Below, piece after piece: positions 17,085 to 23,672 of a stretch of DNA of 64,000 bases. Source of the stretch: Bog-473 sp963730785 (GTDB taxonomy: Bacteria > Actinomycetota > Acidimicrobiia > Acidimicrobiales > RAAP-2); assembly GCA_963730785.1 (NCBI GenBank), contig CAVSTF010000015.1:248001-312000 (forward strand). The letters are read 5' to 3'. The stretch's first letter is position 1, and each line of letters starts with the position of its first letter. The position numbers were made by a program, and so were the translations under genes. The notes under the pieces were generated by a model. The model was not told the origin of the DNA and made no database searches. It saw nothing but the letters and a program-made list of their open reading frames with translations.

Positions 17085-17557
17085 CACCTCATCGACGTGG
17101 ATCGGCCGTCATCGAATATCCGAGTGATCTCGAGGTTGTCACCACTCGAGAGTTTGGGGCTCCGATCGAACTCGTTTTCGATGTGCTGACGCAGCCTGAA
17201 CACATGCGCCACTGGTTCGCTCCCTTTGAGGACAAAGTGACCGTGTGTTCCGTCGACCTGACTGTCGGAGGGAAGTACCACATAGTTTTTGTGACTCCAG
17301 ACGGAGTCGAGTGCTCGTTTCGAGGAACCTATTTGGAGATAGAGCGACCGACCCGAGTGGTCGACACGTGGCTGTTCGAGGGTTGGCCGGATGCTGAGGC
17401 GATCGAGACGGTGGACCTGAACGAAACCAATGGCGTGACGACGGTCAGGATGAACCTGGCGTTCCGTGATCAAGCCGGGCGTGACCACATGGACAGGACC
17501 GACGGGCAGGAAGACAGCTGGGACAAGTTGGAGGATTACCTGAGGTCGCTGGTGTAG
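17081..17557 (+). CDS. SRPBCC (AHSA1-like) domain protein
   Basis: 158 residues of the START-like SRPBCC fold: TTREFGAPIELVFDVLTQPEHMRHWFAPF opens the cavity domain, GGKYHIVFVTPDG and CSFRGTYLEIERPTRVVDTWLFEGWPD follow, and the long C-terminal helix includes SWDKLEDYLRSL. The GTG at 17081 overlaps the ArsR stop as GTGA, which fixes the start. ArsR plus AHSA1 pairs are common in Actinobacteria; the SRPBCC cavity may bind the effector. Ligand unknown. Confidence 0.88.
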   Translation: MTPHRRGSAVIEYPSDLEVVTTREFGAPIELVFDVLTQPEHMRHWFAPFEDKVTVCSVDLTVGGKYHIVFVTPDGVECSFRGTYLEIERPTRVVDTWLFEGWPDAEAIETVDLNETNGVTTVRMNLAFRDQAGRDHMDRTDGQEDSWDKLEDYLRSLV

Positions 17558-17561
17558 CCGG

Positions 17562-18743
17562 TTACCTGGCCTTGAATCCAAACCGGCAAGACCGGACGGC
17601 GCCCACGAAGACGTTCGGTTCAATGTCCGGAGGCTCAAGAACTTCAAGGGCGTCCAGTCGGGAAGTCAGGGCCTCCAGGAGCAGTCGGAGTTCAAGACGG
17701 GCCAGCGGCGCCCCGACACAGAAGTGTGTTCCGAACCCAAACGACACATGTGGGTTGGGGTTCCGGCGGATGTCGAATTCGTACGGACGCTCGAAGATCC
17801 GCTCATCCCGATTCGCCGAAGGGTAGAGGAGCACGACTCGGTCCCCCTTGGCCACCGGTTCGTCGGCGATGTGAGTGTCCTCGGTGGTCGTTCGGAAGAA
17901 ATTATTGAGCGGGGTGACCCATCGGATCATTTCCTCCACTGCATCAGGAACGAGAGTGCTGTCCGCTGACAGCGCACGCCACATGTCGGGATGGCGGGAC
18001 AACTCCACTAGCCCTCGCGAGATGACCGTACGGGTTGTTTCTGCCCCACCAGAGATGAAGAGACCGGTCTCTTGCGTGATGACGCCCATGTCCATGGGAC
18101 AGCCATCGAGTTCGGAATGGGCCCAGACCGAAAGCAAGTCATCACGAGGTTCGGCCTTGCGCGCCTCGACGAGCGGCCCAAGTTCCGCCGCAAACTCCAT
18201 GATGGCGCCCATGAACCCGGCCATCGTGTCCGGATCGTGCGGCACCTGGTCGATACGCATGAGCCGCTCCGAACATGATCGCATCAAAGACGCCTGATCG
18301 GGAGGAAAGCCCAGCAAGTGCGCAGTCAGCCGCGCCGGCAAGGGGGCAGCCAACTGATCGACTACCTCGAACTCACCGTCGTCGATGAAGTCGTCAATCA
18401 GTTCCGCGATCATTCCTGTGAGCAGCTGCTCCAAACGCTTGACTGCACGGGGCGTAAAGCGCCGAGAAATCAGTGCTCGCTGCGCCGCATGGTCTGGGTC
18501 GTCCAGCACGATCATGTCGCGCTCCATGCCAGCTTCTTGCGGGAAGGATCGATACCCACTCTGGCTGGAAAACAGGTCGTTGCGCCGCTCGACCTCAAGG
18601 ACCTCGGGGTGACCCAAAATGGCAATAAGGCTGTTGGCCTCGTCCCGCCAGACTGGTCCACCTTGGCGCAACTCGCGAAATGCGTCGTGCATGCCATCGA
18701 TGTCCCCGTAGAAATCAGGGGAGATCAGATCAGGAGTCACCAT
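17562..18743 (-). CDS. cytochrome P450
   Basis: 393-residue soluble bacterial P450. I-helix oxygen-activation motif GGAETTRT (about residue 233), K-helix EEMIRW (ExxR), PxRF-equivalent NNFFRTTTEDT, and heme loop FGFGTHFCVGAPLARLE with the Cys ligand. It is normal length and intact. Redox partners are not encoded nearby. The start codon lies inside a long imperfect inverted repeat (18728-18773), which may affect translation or bind a regulator. The I-helix GGAETT, in place of the usual AGxDT, resembles steroid- or fatty-acid-acting actinobacterial P450s, but the substrate is not decidable. Confidence 0.93.
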   Translation of the reverse strand: MVTPDLISPDFYGDIDGMHDAFRELRQGGPVWRDEANSLIAILGHPEVLEVERRNDLFSSQSGYRSFPQEAGMERDMIVLDDPDHAAQRALISRRFTPRAVKRLEQLLTGMIAELIDDFIDDGEFEVVDQLAAPLPARLTAHLLGFPPDQASLMRSCSERLMRIDQVPHDPDTMAGFMGAIMEFAAELGPLVEARKAEPRDDLLSVWAHSELDGCPMDMGVITQETGLFISGGAETTRTVISRGLVELSRHPDMWRALSADSTLVPDAVEEMIRWVTPLNNFFRTTTEDTHIADEPVAKGDRVVLLYPSANRDERIFERPYEFDIRRNPNPHVSFGFGTHFCVGAPLARLELRLLLEALTSRLDALEVLEPPDIEPNVFVGAVRSCRFGFKAR

Positions 18744-18773
18744 TGCTGAATCCTAGATCTGACTCCCCTGATC
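18728..18773 (-). promoter_or_regulatory. inverted repeat over the P450 start codon
   Basis: GATCAGGAGTCA (18728-18739) pairs with TGACTCCCCTGATC (18760-18773) with two bulged bases, leaving a loop of 20 bases that includes the ATG of the P450 gene. As RNA the hairpin would bury the start; as DNA it could be an operator downstream of the promoter. Confidence 0.45.
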
Positions 18774-18787
18774 GAGGCTGGTGCTCG

Positions 18788-19204
18788 TTAGGGTGCGGTG
18801 AGCTGGGCGACGATGGAGCCGGTGTCGAGCCAGATCTGCTCGCGGGTGATGAGCGAGTCATTGAACTCGAACACATGCAGGATCCGGAACGTGATGCTGC
18901 GGCCATTGCCAGGGATACCCAAGAGCTCGCCGATCACATCGGCTGACATTTCGGCCTCCATGACGATGGAACCGCCGTCCGCCACATACTCGTGGAGGGG
19001 CTTCTCACCGGTGGTCCGGACGTTGGCCGTGAGGTACGTGTAAAACCCCTTGGCCGCTTCGATGCCGAAGCAGGGCGCTCCCGGGAATCCGACGGCATCG
19101 TGCTCGACGTTTTCGGCATAGACCGAACAGGCCGTCTCAATGTCGCCAGCTCCTTCGGCATCCAGGTGCTTGTGGATCAACGCCATTTTTTCTTGGGTGT
19201 TCAT
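18788..19204 (-). CDS. SnoaL/NTF2-like protein
   Basis: 138-residue NTF2-fold protein: NTQEKMALIHKHLDAEGAGDIETACSVYAENVEHD is the first helix and strand, followed by GIEAAKGFYTYLTANV and the terminal strands RSITFRILHVFEFNDSLITREQIW. The fold covers polyketide cyclases, ketosteroid isomerase-like enzymes and limonene-epoxide-hydrolase relatives. The start at 19204 has GAGGAT upstream. It is divergent from a TetR gene with a perfect palindrome between them and lies just upstream of the P450, so all three may act on one substrate. Confidence 0.82.
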   Translation of the reverse strand: MNTQEKMALIHKHLDAEGAGDIETACSVYAENVEHDAVGFPGAPCFGIEAAKGFYTYLTANVRTTGEKPLHEYVADGGSIVMEAEMSADVIGELLGIPGNGRSITFRILHVFEFNDSLITREQIWLDTGSIVAQLTAP

Positions 19205-19240
19205 GACATCCTCGCTCTCATGTTGACTTTCTGTTATTAT

Positions 19241-19260
19241 CATGAGAATAGATTCTCATG
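19241..19260. promoter_or_regulatory. 20-bp perfect palindrome, probable TetR operator
   Basis: CATGAGAAT and ATTCTCATG flank AG, nine paired bases per arm. It lies in the 72-base gap between the SnoaL and TetR starts. TTGACT at 19223-19228 could be a -35 box for the TetR gene, placing the palindrome over its -10 region, a repressor-like position. Confidence 0.75.
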
Positions 19261-19276
19261 TCAAGAGGTAAATCTT

Positions 19277-19906
19277 ATGAATCGAGAGCGAAGCAACCAG
19301 AAGGCCCGCACCCGCAAGGCAATTCTTGATGCCGCGGTCGAATTAGTCCGCGAAGGTCACCTGGTTACCGTGCCCGAGGCCGCGGAGCGAGCCCAGGTCT
19401 CGGTGGCGACCGCCTACCGGTACTTTCCCTCTGCCGACCTCCTTACCCAGGAGGCCTCAAACCATGCCTTCGAGTACCACGTGTATGTCGAAGAGGTATT
19501 GGCTGACATTGACGCCGTCGGCGACGACGTCCACGCCCGCGTCGAGGCCCTTGCTCGTTCGCTCAGTTCAAGGATGCTGGAGAATCAGGCTTCACTGCGG
19601 CTGGCGGCCCGGTCCGGTCTAGATACCTGGTTCGCCCAACAACAACTCGCACCCAAGGATCGGGTGCCGGTGCGCATGGGACGTCGCACCATTCAGGCAC
19701 GCCATGCCCTGGCACCGCTCGAAGGCAAGCTCACCGATGCGCAAATGGAGCGCCTCGTCTCGGCGTTCTGCGTTGCCGTCGGCACTGAAGCCATCATCAG
19801 CCTCACTGACGTCGCCCAACTCGACGGCGATGCTGCGGTCGAGGTGGTCGTCACCACTTGCCGCTGGATCCTTGACGGGGCGCTCAGAGAAGCCGGCCTC
19901 TCCTAA
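19277..19906 (+). CDS. TetR-family transcriptional regulator
   Basis: 209 residues, intact. N-terminal domain: ARTRKAILDAAVELVREG, then VPEAAERAQVSVATAYRYFPSADLL, with the YRYF recognition helix end. The C-terminal ligand-binding helices are unremarkable. AGAGGT precedes the ATG at 19277. Expected to bind the 20-bp palindrome just upstream and control itself and the divergent SnoaL-like gene. Confidence 0.9.
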   Translation: MNRERSNQKARTRKAILDAAVELVREGHLVTVPEAAERAQVSVATAYRYFPSADLLTQEASNHAFEYHVYVEEVLADIDAVGDDVHARVEALARSLSSRMLENQASLRLAARSGLDTWFAQQQLAPKDRVPVRMGRRTIQARHALAPLEGKLTDAQMERLVSAFCVAVGTEAIISLTDVAQLDGDAAVEVVVTTCRWILDGALREAGLS

Positions 19907-19988
19907 CGCAGCGCTGGCCGCCGATTGGCGCGACGGCGCTGACGCTCAGCTTGGCAGGAAATCACTAGTGCGAACGGTTGCCTGACGC

Positions 19989-20435
19989 TCAACGGGCCAT
20001 GACGGGCGTGACGCCGTGCTGGGCCTGAAACGCCAGCAGGGCCGCAAAGTCAGGAGGTCCATCCGTGGCGGCGTTGAGAATGTCGGCGATACCGAGGAAG
20101 TAATCCTCCTCGAACAAGCCCGGAGTCGAGACCACGAGCATGGACGCATCCCGATCAGTCAGGTTGTCGAACTTGTGTGTCTGACCCCGCTTGACGCAGA
20201 GAGCCTGGCCGGTAGCAATCTCATGCGTGACCCCGTCGATGACGTACGTCACGACTCCCTCGGTGCAGTAGACCGTCTCGTCCCAACCTTCATGAAAATG
20301 AGGTGGCGGCGTCTGCGCTCCGGGAGCAAGACGAGCAATGAATGCGGTCGTGGTGCCAGCGGAGTCGTCGGCGTCAATGAGGAACTGCACGTCAATTCCC
20401 GGTGTGCGAATGAGTACCTTCGAAGCCTTCGTCAT
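19989..20435 (-). CDS. cupin-domain protein
   Basis: 148-residue single cupin. Motif 1 is PPPHFHEGWDETVYCTEG (the two His and Glu ligands, about residues 44-61). Motif 2 is GQALCVKRGQTHKFDN (His ligand). The rest is beta-rich, with a C-terminal helix DFAALLAFQAQHG. Metal-dependent dioxygenase, isomerase or sensor roles are all possible. It is divergent from a MarR gene with two dyads in the promoter. Confidence 0.85.
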   Translation of the reverse strand: MTKASKVLIRTPGIDVQFLIDADDSAGTTTAFIARLAPGAQTPPPHFHEGWDETVYCTEGVVTYVIDGVTHEIATGQALCVKRGQTHKFDNLTDRDASMLVVSTPGLFEEDYFLGIADILNAATDGPPDFAALLAFQAQHGVTPVMAR

Positions 20436-20458
20436 GGTTTAATCTCCTTCGGTGAATG

Positions 20459-20515
20459 AAGTCAAGTGACTTTATTAGTGTACCTGACCGCCTTCTTCTT
20501 GTAAAGTCGTTTTAC
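20459..20515. promoter_or_regulatory. two dyads between cupin and MarR genes
   Basis: AAGTCA and TGACTT flank AG at 20459-20472, and GTAAA and TTTAC flank five bases at 20501-20515. The region also has TAAAGTC, echoing the first dyad. They lie between divergent starts at 20435 and 20519 and are likely MarR binding sites. Confidence 0.5.
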
Positions 20516-20518
20516 CTT

Positions 20519-20965
20519 ATGAGTGTCCCCGCCCGCCCTCCGCTGATTGGCGCCCTTCTGAGGATGCCCTACGAATCCATCCACCTTCGGATCGTCGCCG
20601 AAGCCAATGCGGCTGGCTTCGAGGATCTGGTGCCGGCCCACTTGGCTGTCTTGCGCTACCCCGGACCAAATGGTCGACGGCCATCGGAACTCGCAGAGGA
20701 AGCTGGCATGTCCCGCCAGGCGATGAACTACCTCCTCGGGCAACTCGAAGCCCTTCACTACATCGTTCGTGAGGACGATCCCGATGATCTGCGCTCCAAG
20801 CGGGTGTATTTCACCAAGCGAGGTGAGGCGTTGCGCGACACGATCCGCCAGTCGGTCAGCGTGATCGAGCGCAAGCTCAATGACGAGCTCGGAACATCCG
20901 CCTATGAGCAGCTCCGCCATCTTTTGGTCGAGTTGAACGGAACAACGGTCGTCCAGCGACACTGA
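20519..20965 (+). CDS. MarR-family transcriptional regulator
   Basis: 148 residues from the Met at 20519. Winged helix: RPSELAEEAGMSRQAMNYLLGQLEALHYIVRE, then DDLRSKRVYFTKRGEALRDTI. The wing has DxxSKRV instead of the classic DRR. An in-frame start at 20456 would run through the operator dyads, so it is rejected. Probably controls itself and the divergent cupin. Confidence 0.88.
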   Translation: MSVPARPPLIGALLRMPYESIHLRIVAEANAAGFEDLVPAHLAVLRYPGPNGRRPSELAEEAGMSRQAMNYLLGQLEALHYIVREDDPDDLRSKRVYFTKRGEALRDTIRQSVSVIERKLNDELGTSAYEQLRHLLVELNGTTVVQRH

Positions 20966-20987
20966 CTCACATGGGGCCAGGCCTCCG

Positions 20988-21061
20988 TGGGCGCTGAGGG
21001 ACTCGAACCCCCGGCCTGCTGCTTGTAAGGCAGCTGCTCTAACCAACTGAGCTAAGCGCCC
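20988..21061 (-). tRNA. tRNA-Val (anticodon UAC)
   Basis: Read on the minus strand: acceptor GGGCGC pairs with GCGCCC, D-arm has AGCTCAGTTGGTTAGAGC, the anticodon stem GCTGC/GCAGC holds loop CTTACAA giving UAC, and the T-arm contains GGTTCGAGTCC. 73 bases plus discriminator A; CCA is not encoded. It decodes GUA/GUG valine codons. Confidence 0.95.
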
Positions 21062-21086
21062 GGTGCAGCAGTCAAGCGTAGGTGAC

Positions 21087-21932
21087 CTAGCGGAAGAGCA
21101 ATTCCGAGAAGGACTTGCTCCACGGCCGGACCAGTCCGCGCAGCTCGGCGCAGCCGTCATCGCCGAGGGCGGCGTACGGGGCCGAGGACAGTCGGTCGGT
21201 GTCGTCCTCTATCTCTTGGCGTTGGGCGGCACCCCACTCGGTGAGGGCAAACGTGTCCTCGGACACCCATCCCCGCTCGCACATCGACGCGATGGAATTG
21301 GCCCACTGGTCGTCGGACCAGCCTCGGCTCGACTGGAGGATGGAGGCCGGTACGTCGCCCGCAGCGGCGTGCGTGACCAAGGCGTCAATGCCCGAAAGGC
21401 CGTGCGTCAGCAGCAGCGCCACGTGGGCATCGCCCCGGTACTCCCGCAGGATGGATTGTGCATGCCAGAGCACCAAGTGTGGCGCCTCTGGCCACGCCAA
21501 GTTGACGTGGCCGGCGCAGAGCGGGCGGCCTTCGATGTGCACAGACACATCCTCGGCGATGACACGGGCCAGTTCGGCGGCGCGTGTCATTTCGGGCGAG
21601 TCCACTGCTTCGTCACCCAGGACTCGCCGACAGGCGGCGTCCACGGCGTTGAAGCGCGCCGCAATGAGCGCTTCGGGCGTGGTGATCTCCCAGGCGCTGG
21701 GTATGGCCGCGTGCACCAGGTCCGGGTTGAAGTTATAGAAGGTGGCGATCACCACTTCGGCCGACACGGCACCCATCGGGGCCGAGCGGGATGCGAAGTA
21801 ACCCCTGGTGCCCTTGACGCCCAGTTCGGCGTAAGCCGCCGCGGCCTCCGGTGCGAAATAGATCATGCCGTGGAGTGGCTCCAGGGTGCGCCAGGTCTTT
21901 CGGGCCAAGAGTGCGGCTTCTTCTTCGGTCAT
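21087..21932 (-). CDS. SCO6745-family protein (MarR-like helical fold)
   Basis: 281 residues matching the actinobacterial SCO6745 family: KTWRTLEPLHGMIYFAPEA, FASRSAPMGAVSAEVVIATF, YNFNPDLVHAAIPSAW, AGHVNLAWPEAPHLVLWHA, ILREYRGDAHVALLLTHGL and a C-terminal ALTEWGAAQRQEIEDDTDRL. The C-terminal half resembles a winged helix, but no DNA target is known. Its ATG overlaps the stop of the IMPase gene (ATGA), making a two-gene unit. Confidence 0.85.
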   Translation of the reverse strand: MTEEEAALLARKTWRTLEPLHGMIYFAPEAAAAYAELGVKGTRGYFASRSAPMGAVSAEVVIATFYNFNPDLVHAAIPSAWEITTPEALIAARFNAVDAACRRVLGDEAVDSPEMTRAAELARVIAEDVSVHIEGRPLCAGHVNLAWPEAPHLVLWHAQSILREYRGDAHVALLLTHGLSGIDALVTHAAAGDVPASILQSSRGWSDDQWANSIASMCERGWVSEDTFALTEWGAAQRQEIEDDTDRLSSAPYAALGDDGCAELRGLVRPWSKSFSELLFR

Positions 21933-22669
21933 ACGTCCCTCTCTTTGAGTAGTTGCGTCGTGAGTTCAGCGGTAGCGGACACCACCGGACGTCGGGTGGC
22001 GTCGGTCCGGACCACCAGGTCAGCTCCGTCCCGCTCACCCGCCACGGCGCCCGCCTCGCGGCAGATGAGCAGTCCGGCCAGATAGTCCCAGCCGAACAGC
22101 GTGCTGCGGCCGGCCACCATGTAGCCGTCGATCATCCCTTCGGCCACGGCACAGAACTCGAGCGCTGCCGCCCCGAAGGCCCGGAACTGGGCCCAACCGG
22201 GGTGCTGGCCCGGGAAGCCCGATATGCCGACGATCGCCTTGGACAGTTCGGTGCAACCGGATGGCGCAATGGTCTGCCCGTCCTTGCGGGCTCCTCCCCC
22301 ACGTATGGCATCGAAGCGGGCACCGGTGGCCTGGTTGACGACGAGGCCGACGAGGGGTCCTTCAGCATCGAGGATGCAGATGCTGGTGCAATAGAACGGG
22401 ATCTGACGGTGGGCGTTGGTCGAGCCGTCCACCGGATCGATGACGGCCATGAGACCCGAATCGGTTGGACCGGTGATGCCAGATTCCTCGGACAACACGG
22501 TCAGGCCGGCAGCATGGAGGATGGGCAGGGCGGCTCCGTCGGCTGCCAGGTCCAGGAAGTACTGCCCGGGACGGGTGCCCGCCGGTCCCCATTCATCGAG
22601 ACCATCGAGCGCACCGCGGACGGCGCCGACAACATCGTCGAGAACTTGGAGCAACCGGGTCTCATCCAC
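21929..22669 (-). CDS. inositol monophosphatase family protein
   Basis: 246-residue Mg-dependent phosphatase of the IMPase/FBPase/CysQ fold. Metal-binding motifs: LSEESG (about residues 59-64), IDPVDGSTNA (about 77-86) and the C-terminal FGWDYLAGLLICREAGA (WD motif). The substrate may be inositol-1-phosphate, a histidinol-phosphate-like compound or PAP. It is the first gene of the pair with SCO6745. Confidence 0.9.
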   Translation of the reverse strand: MDETRLLQVLDDVVGAVRGALDGLDEWGPAGTRPGQYFLDLAADGAALPILHAAGLTVLSEESGITGPTDSGLMAVIDPVDGSTNAHRQIPFYCTSICILDAEGPLVGLVVNQATGARFDAIRGGGARKDGQTIAPSGCTELSKAIVGISGFPGQHPGWAQFRAFGAAALEFCAVAEGMIDGYMVAGRSTLFGWDYLAGLLICREAGAVAGERDGADLVVRTDATRRPVVSATAELTTQLLKERDV

Positions 22670-22707
22670 GGGTCAGGAACCCTACTGGCCATTAGGCTCA
22701 CCCACCT

Positions 22708-23266
22708 GTGGCTGCCATTGACGTCGCTGGATACGTAGCGGACCTGAAAGATCACTCCGTCGATCATGGATTTCACGTCCATGACGAGCGGCATTTTGTC
22801 GAGACCTACTCGCTCCGTCAGGTGTGGGAAGTCGACCTGCACCCCGAGGAGGGTTGCGGCGGCCCACTCGACCTGCACCTGGCGCTCGATGTGGATCCCC
22901 GGGTCCTGCTGTCGTTCGAGGATGCCGTGGTGCTGCTGGCTGACGAGGAAGAGCCGCCTGACGAATTCCACTTTCCGTTGACCTTCACCTGGGCGCTGCC
23001 GCCGCTTCCCAGTGGTCCCGACCTGCTGCGGTTGGCCATCGATTTGGCTGGCGTCGGGCGGGATTGAGCTCCCGCTCGAAGTATCGGCCATCGACTCGTT
23101 CGCCAATGCCACGGACGGCTCGGAGCGCCGGCTCAGTATCTTGGCTCGTCACCCGGTATCGCTGGCCCGCGTGCTCAGCGGCGAGGAACTCCTCTGTGAC
23201 GTCTTCGATCGAGCTCTCGCCGTCAGTCGATTTCTCTTGGAGTCCGCCGACGGCTGGCTCAATTGA
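22708..23266 (+). CDS. conserved protein of unknown function, frameshifted
   Basis: I do not recognise the family. The first frame encodes about 117 residues with acidic, Trp-poor sequence: VADLKDHSVDHGF, LRQVWEVDLHPEEGCGGPLDLHLALDVDPRVLLSF and FTWALPPLPSGPDLLRLAIDLAG. Near 23058 the run GTCGGGCGGGATT should be GTC GGC GGG ATT; removing one G leads into GIELPLEVSAIDSFANATDGSERRLSILARH to a stop at 23266. The restored protein has about 186 residues, is soluble, and ends in a helix with LCDVFDRALAVSRFLLESADGWL. It is divergent from the IMPase gene by 38 bases and two bases from the lipoprotein gene. Confidence 0.6.
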
Positions 23267-23267
23267 G

Positions 23268-23672
23268 GTGCGCCGCTCCCTGATCGCCGCAGCACTGCTG
23301 ACGGGGACGATGCTGACCTTGAGCGCCTGCGGTGGATCCGGTGGGCAGGCGCTGGCCCAGAAGGCCTGCGTCCACGTGCGGCAGTCGTTGCATGATCTCT
23401 CGGCGGCCGAACAACCCGGCCAGAGTGCGGCTCACGTGCAGGGCTTCAAGTCCAAGGCCAACCTGGAGTTACGGGCGGCGCTCCCACTGGCGGCCGATGC
23501 CAACTCGGCCGACGGCTCGTGGAACTCGCTGATGACCACCATCTCGGAAGGGGCCACGGTGGACGAGTCGCATTTGGCGCCCGCCCTCAAGGCGCAGTGC
23601 GCCGCGGCCAACACCAACATCAATGTGAATCCGCAGAATGTGAACCCGGAGAGCCTCAGCCCGCGGCGGTAG
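23268..23672 (+). CDS. small lipoprotein of unknown function
   Basis: 134 residues from a GTG at 23268, one base after the previous stop. Signal sequence MRRSLIAAALLTGTMLTLSAC with lipobox LSAC places Cys21 at the membrane. The mature part is helical and polar (KACVHVRQSLHDLSAAEQ, then QGFKSKANLELRAALPLAADANS) and ends in an Asn-rich tail (NTNINVNPQNVNPES). Two Cys remain in the mature domain. Likely a surface protein co-transcribed with the unknown gene upstream. Its 3' end overlaps the convergent acyltransferase by 17 bases. Confidence 0.65.
   Translation: MRRSLIAAALLTGTMLTLSACGGSGGQALAQKACVHVRQSLHDLSAAEQPGQSAAHVQGFKSKANLELRAALPLAADANSADGSWNSLMTTISEGATVDESHLAPALKAQCAAANTNINVNPQNVNPESLSPRR

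Noticed and set aside
16725..17557. Arsenic-resistance function for the ArsR gene
   Set aside because: The Cys metal-binding motif is missing and the partner is an SRPBCC protein, not an arsenic exporter or reductase.
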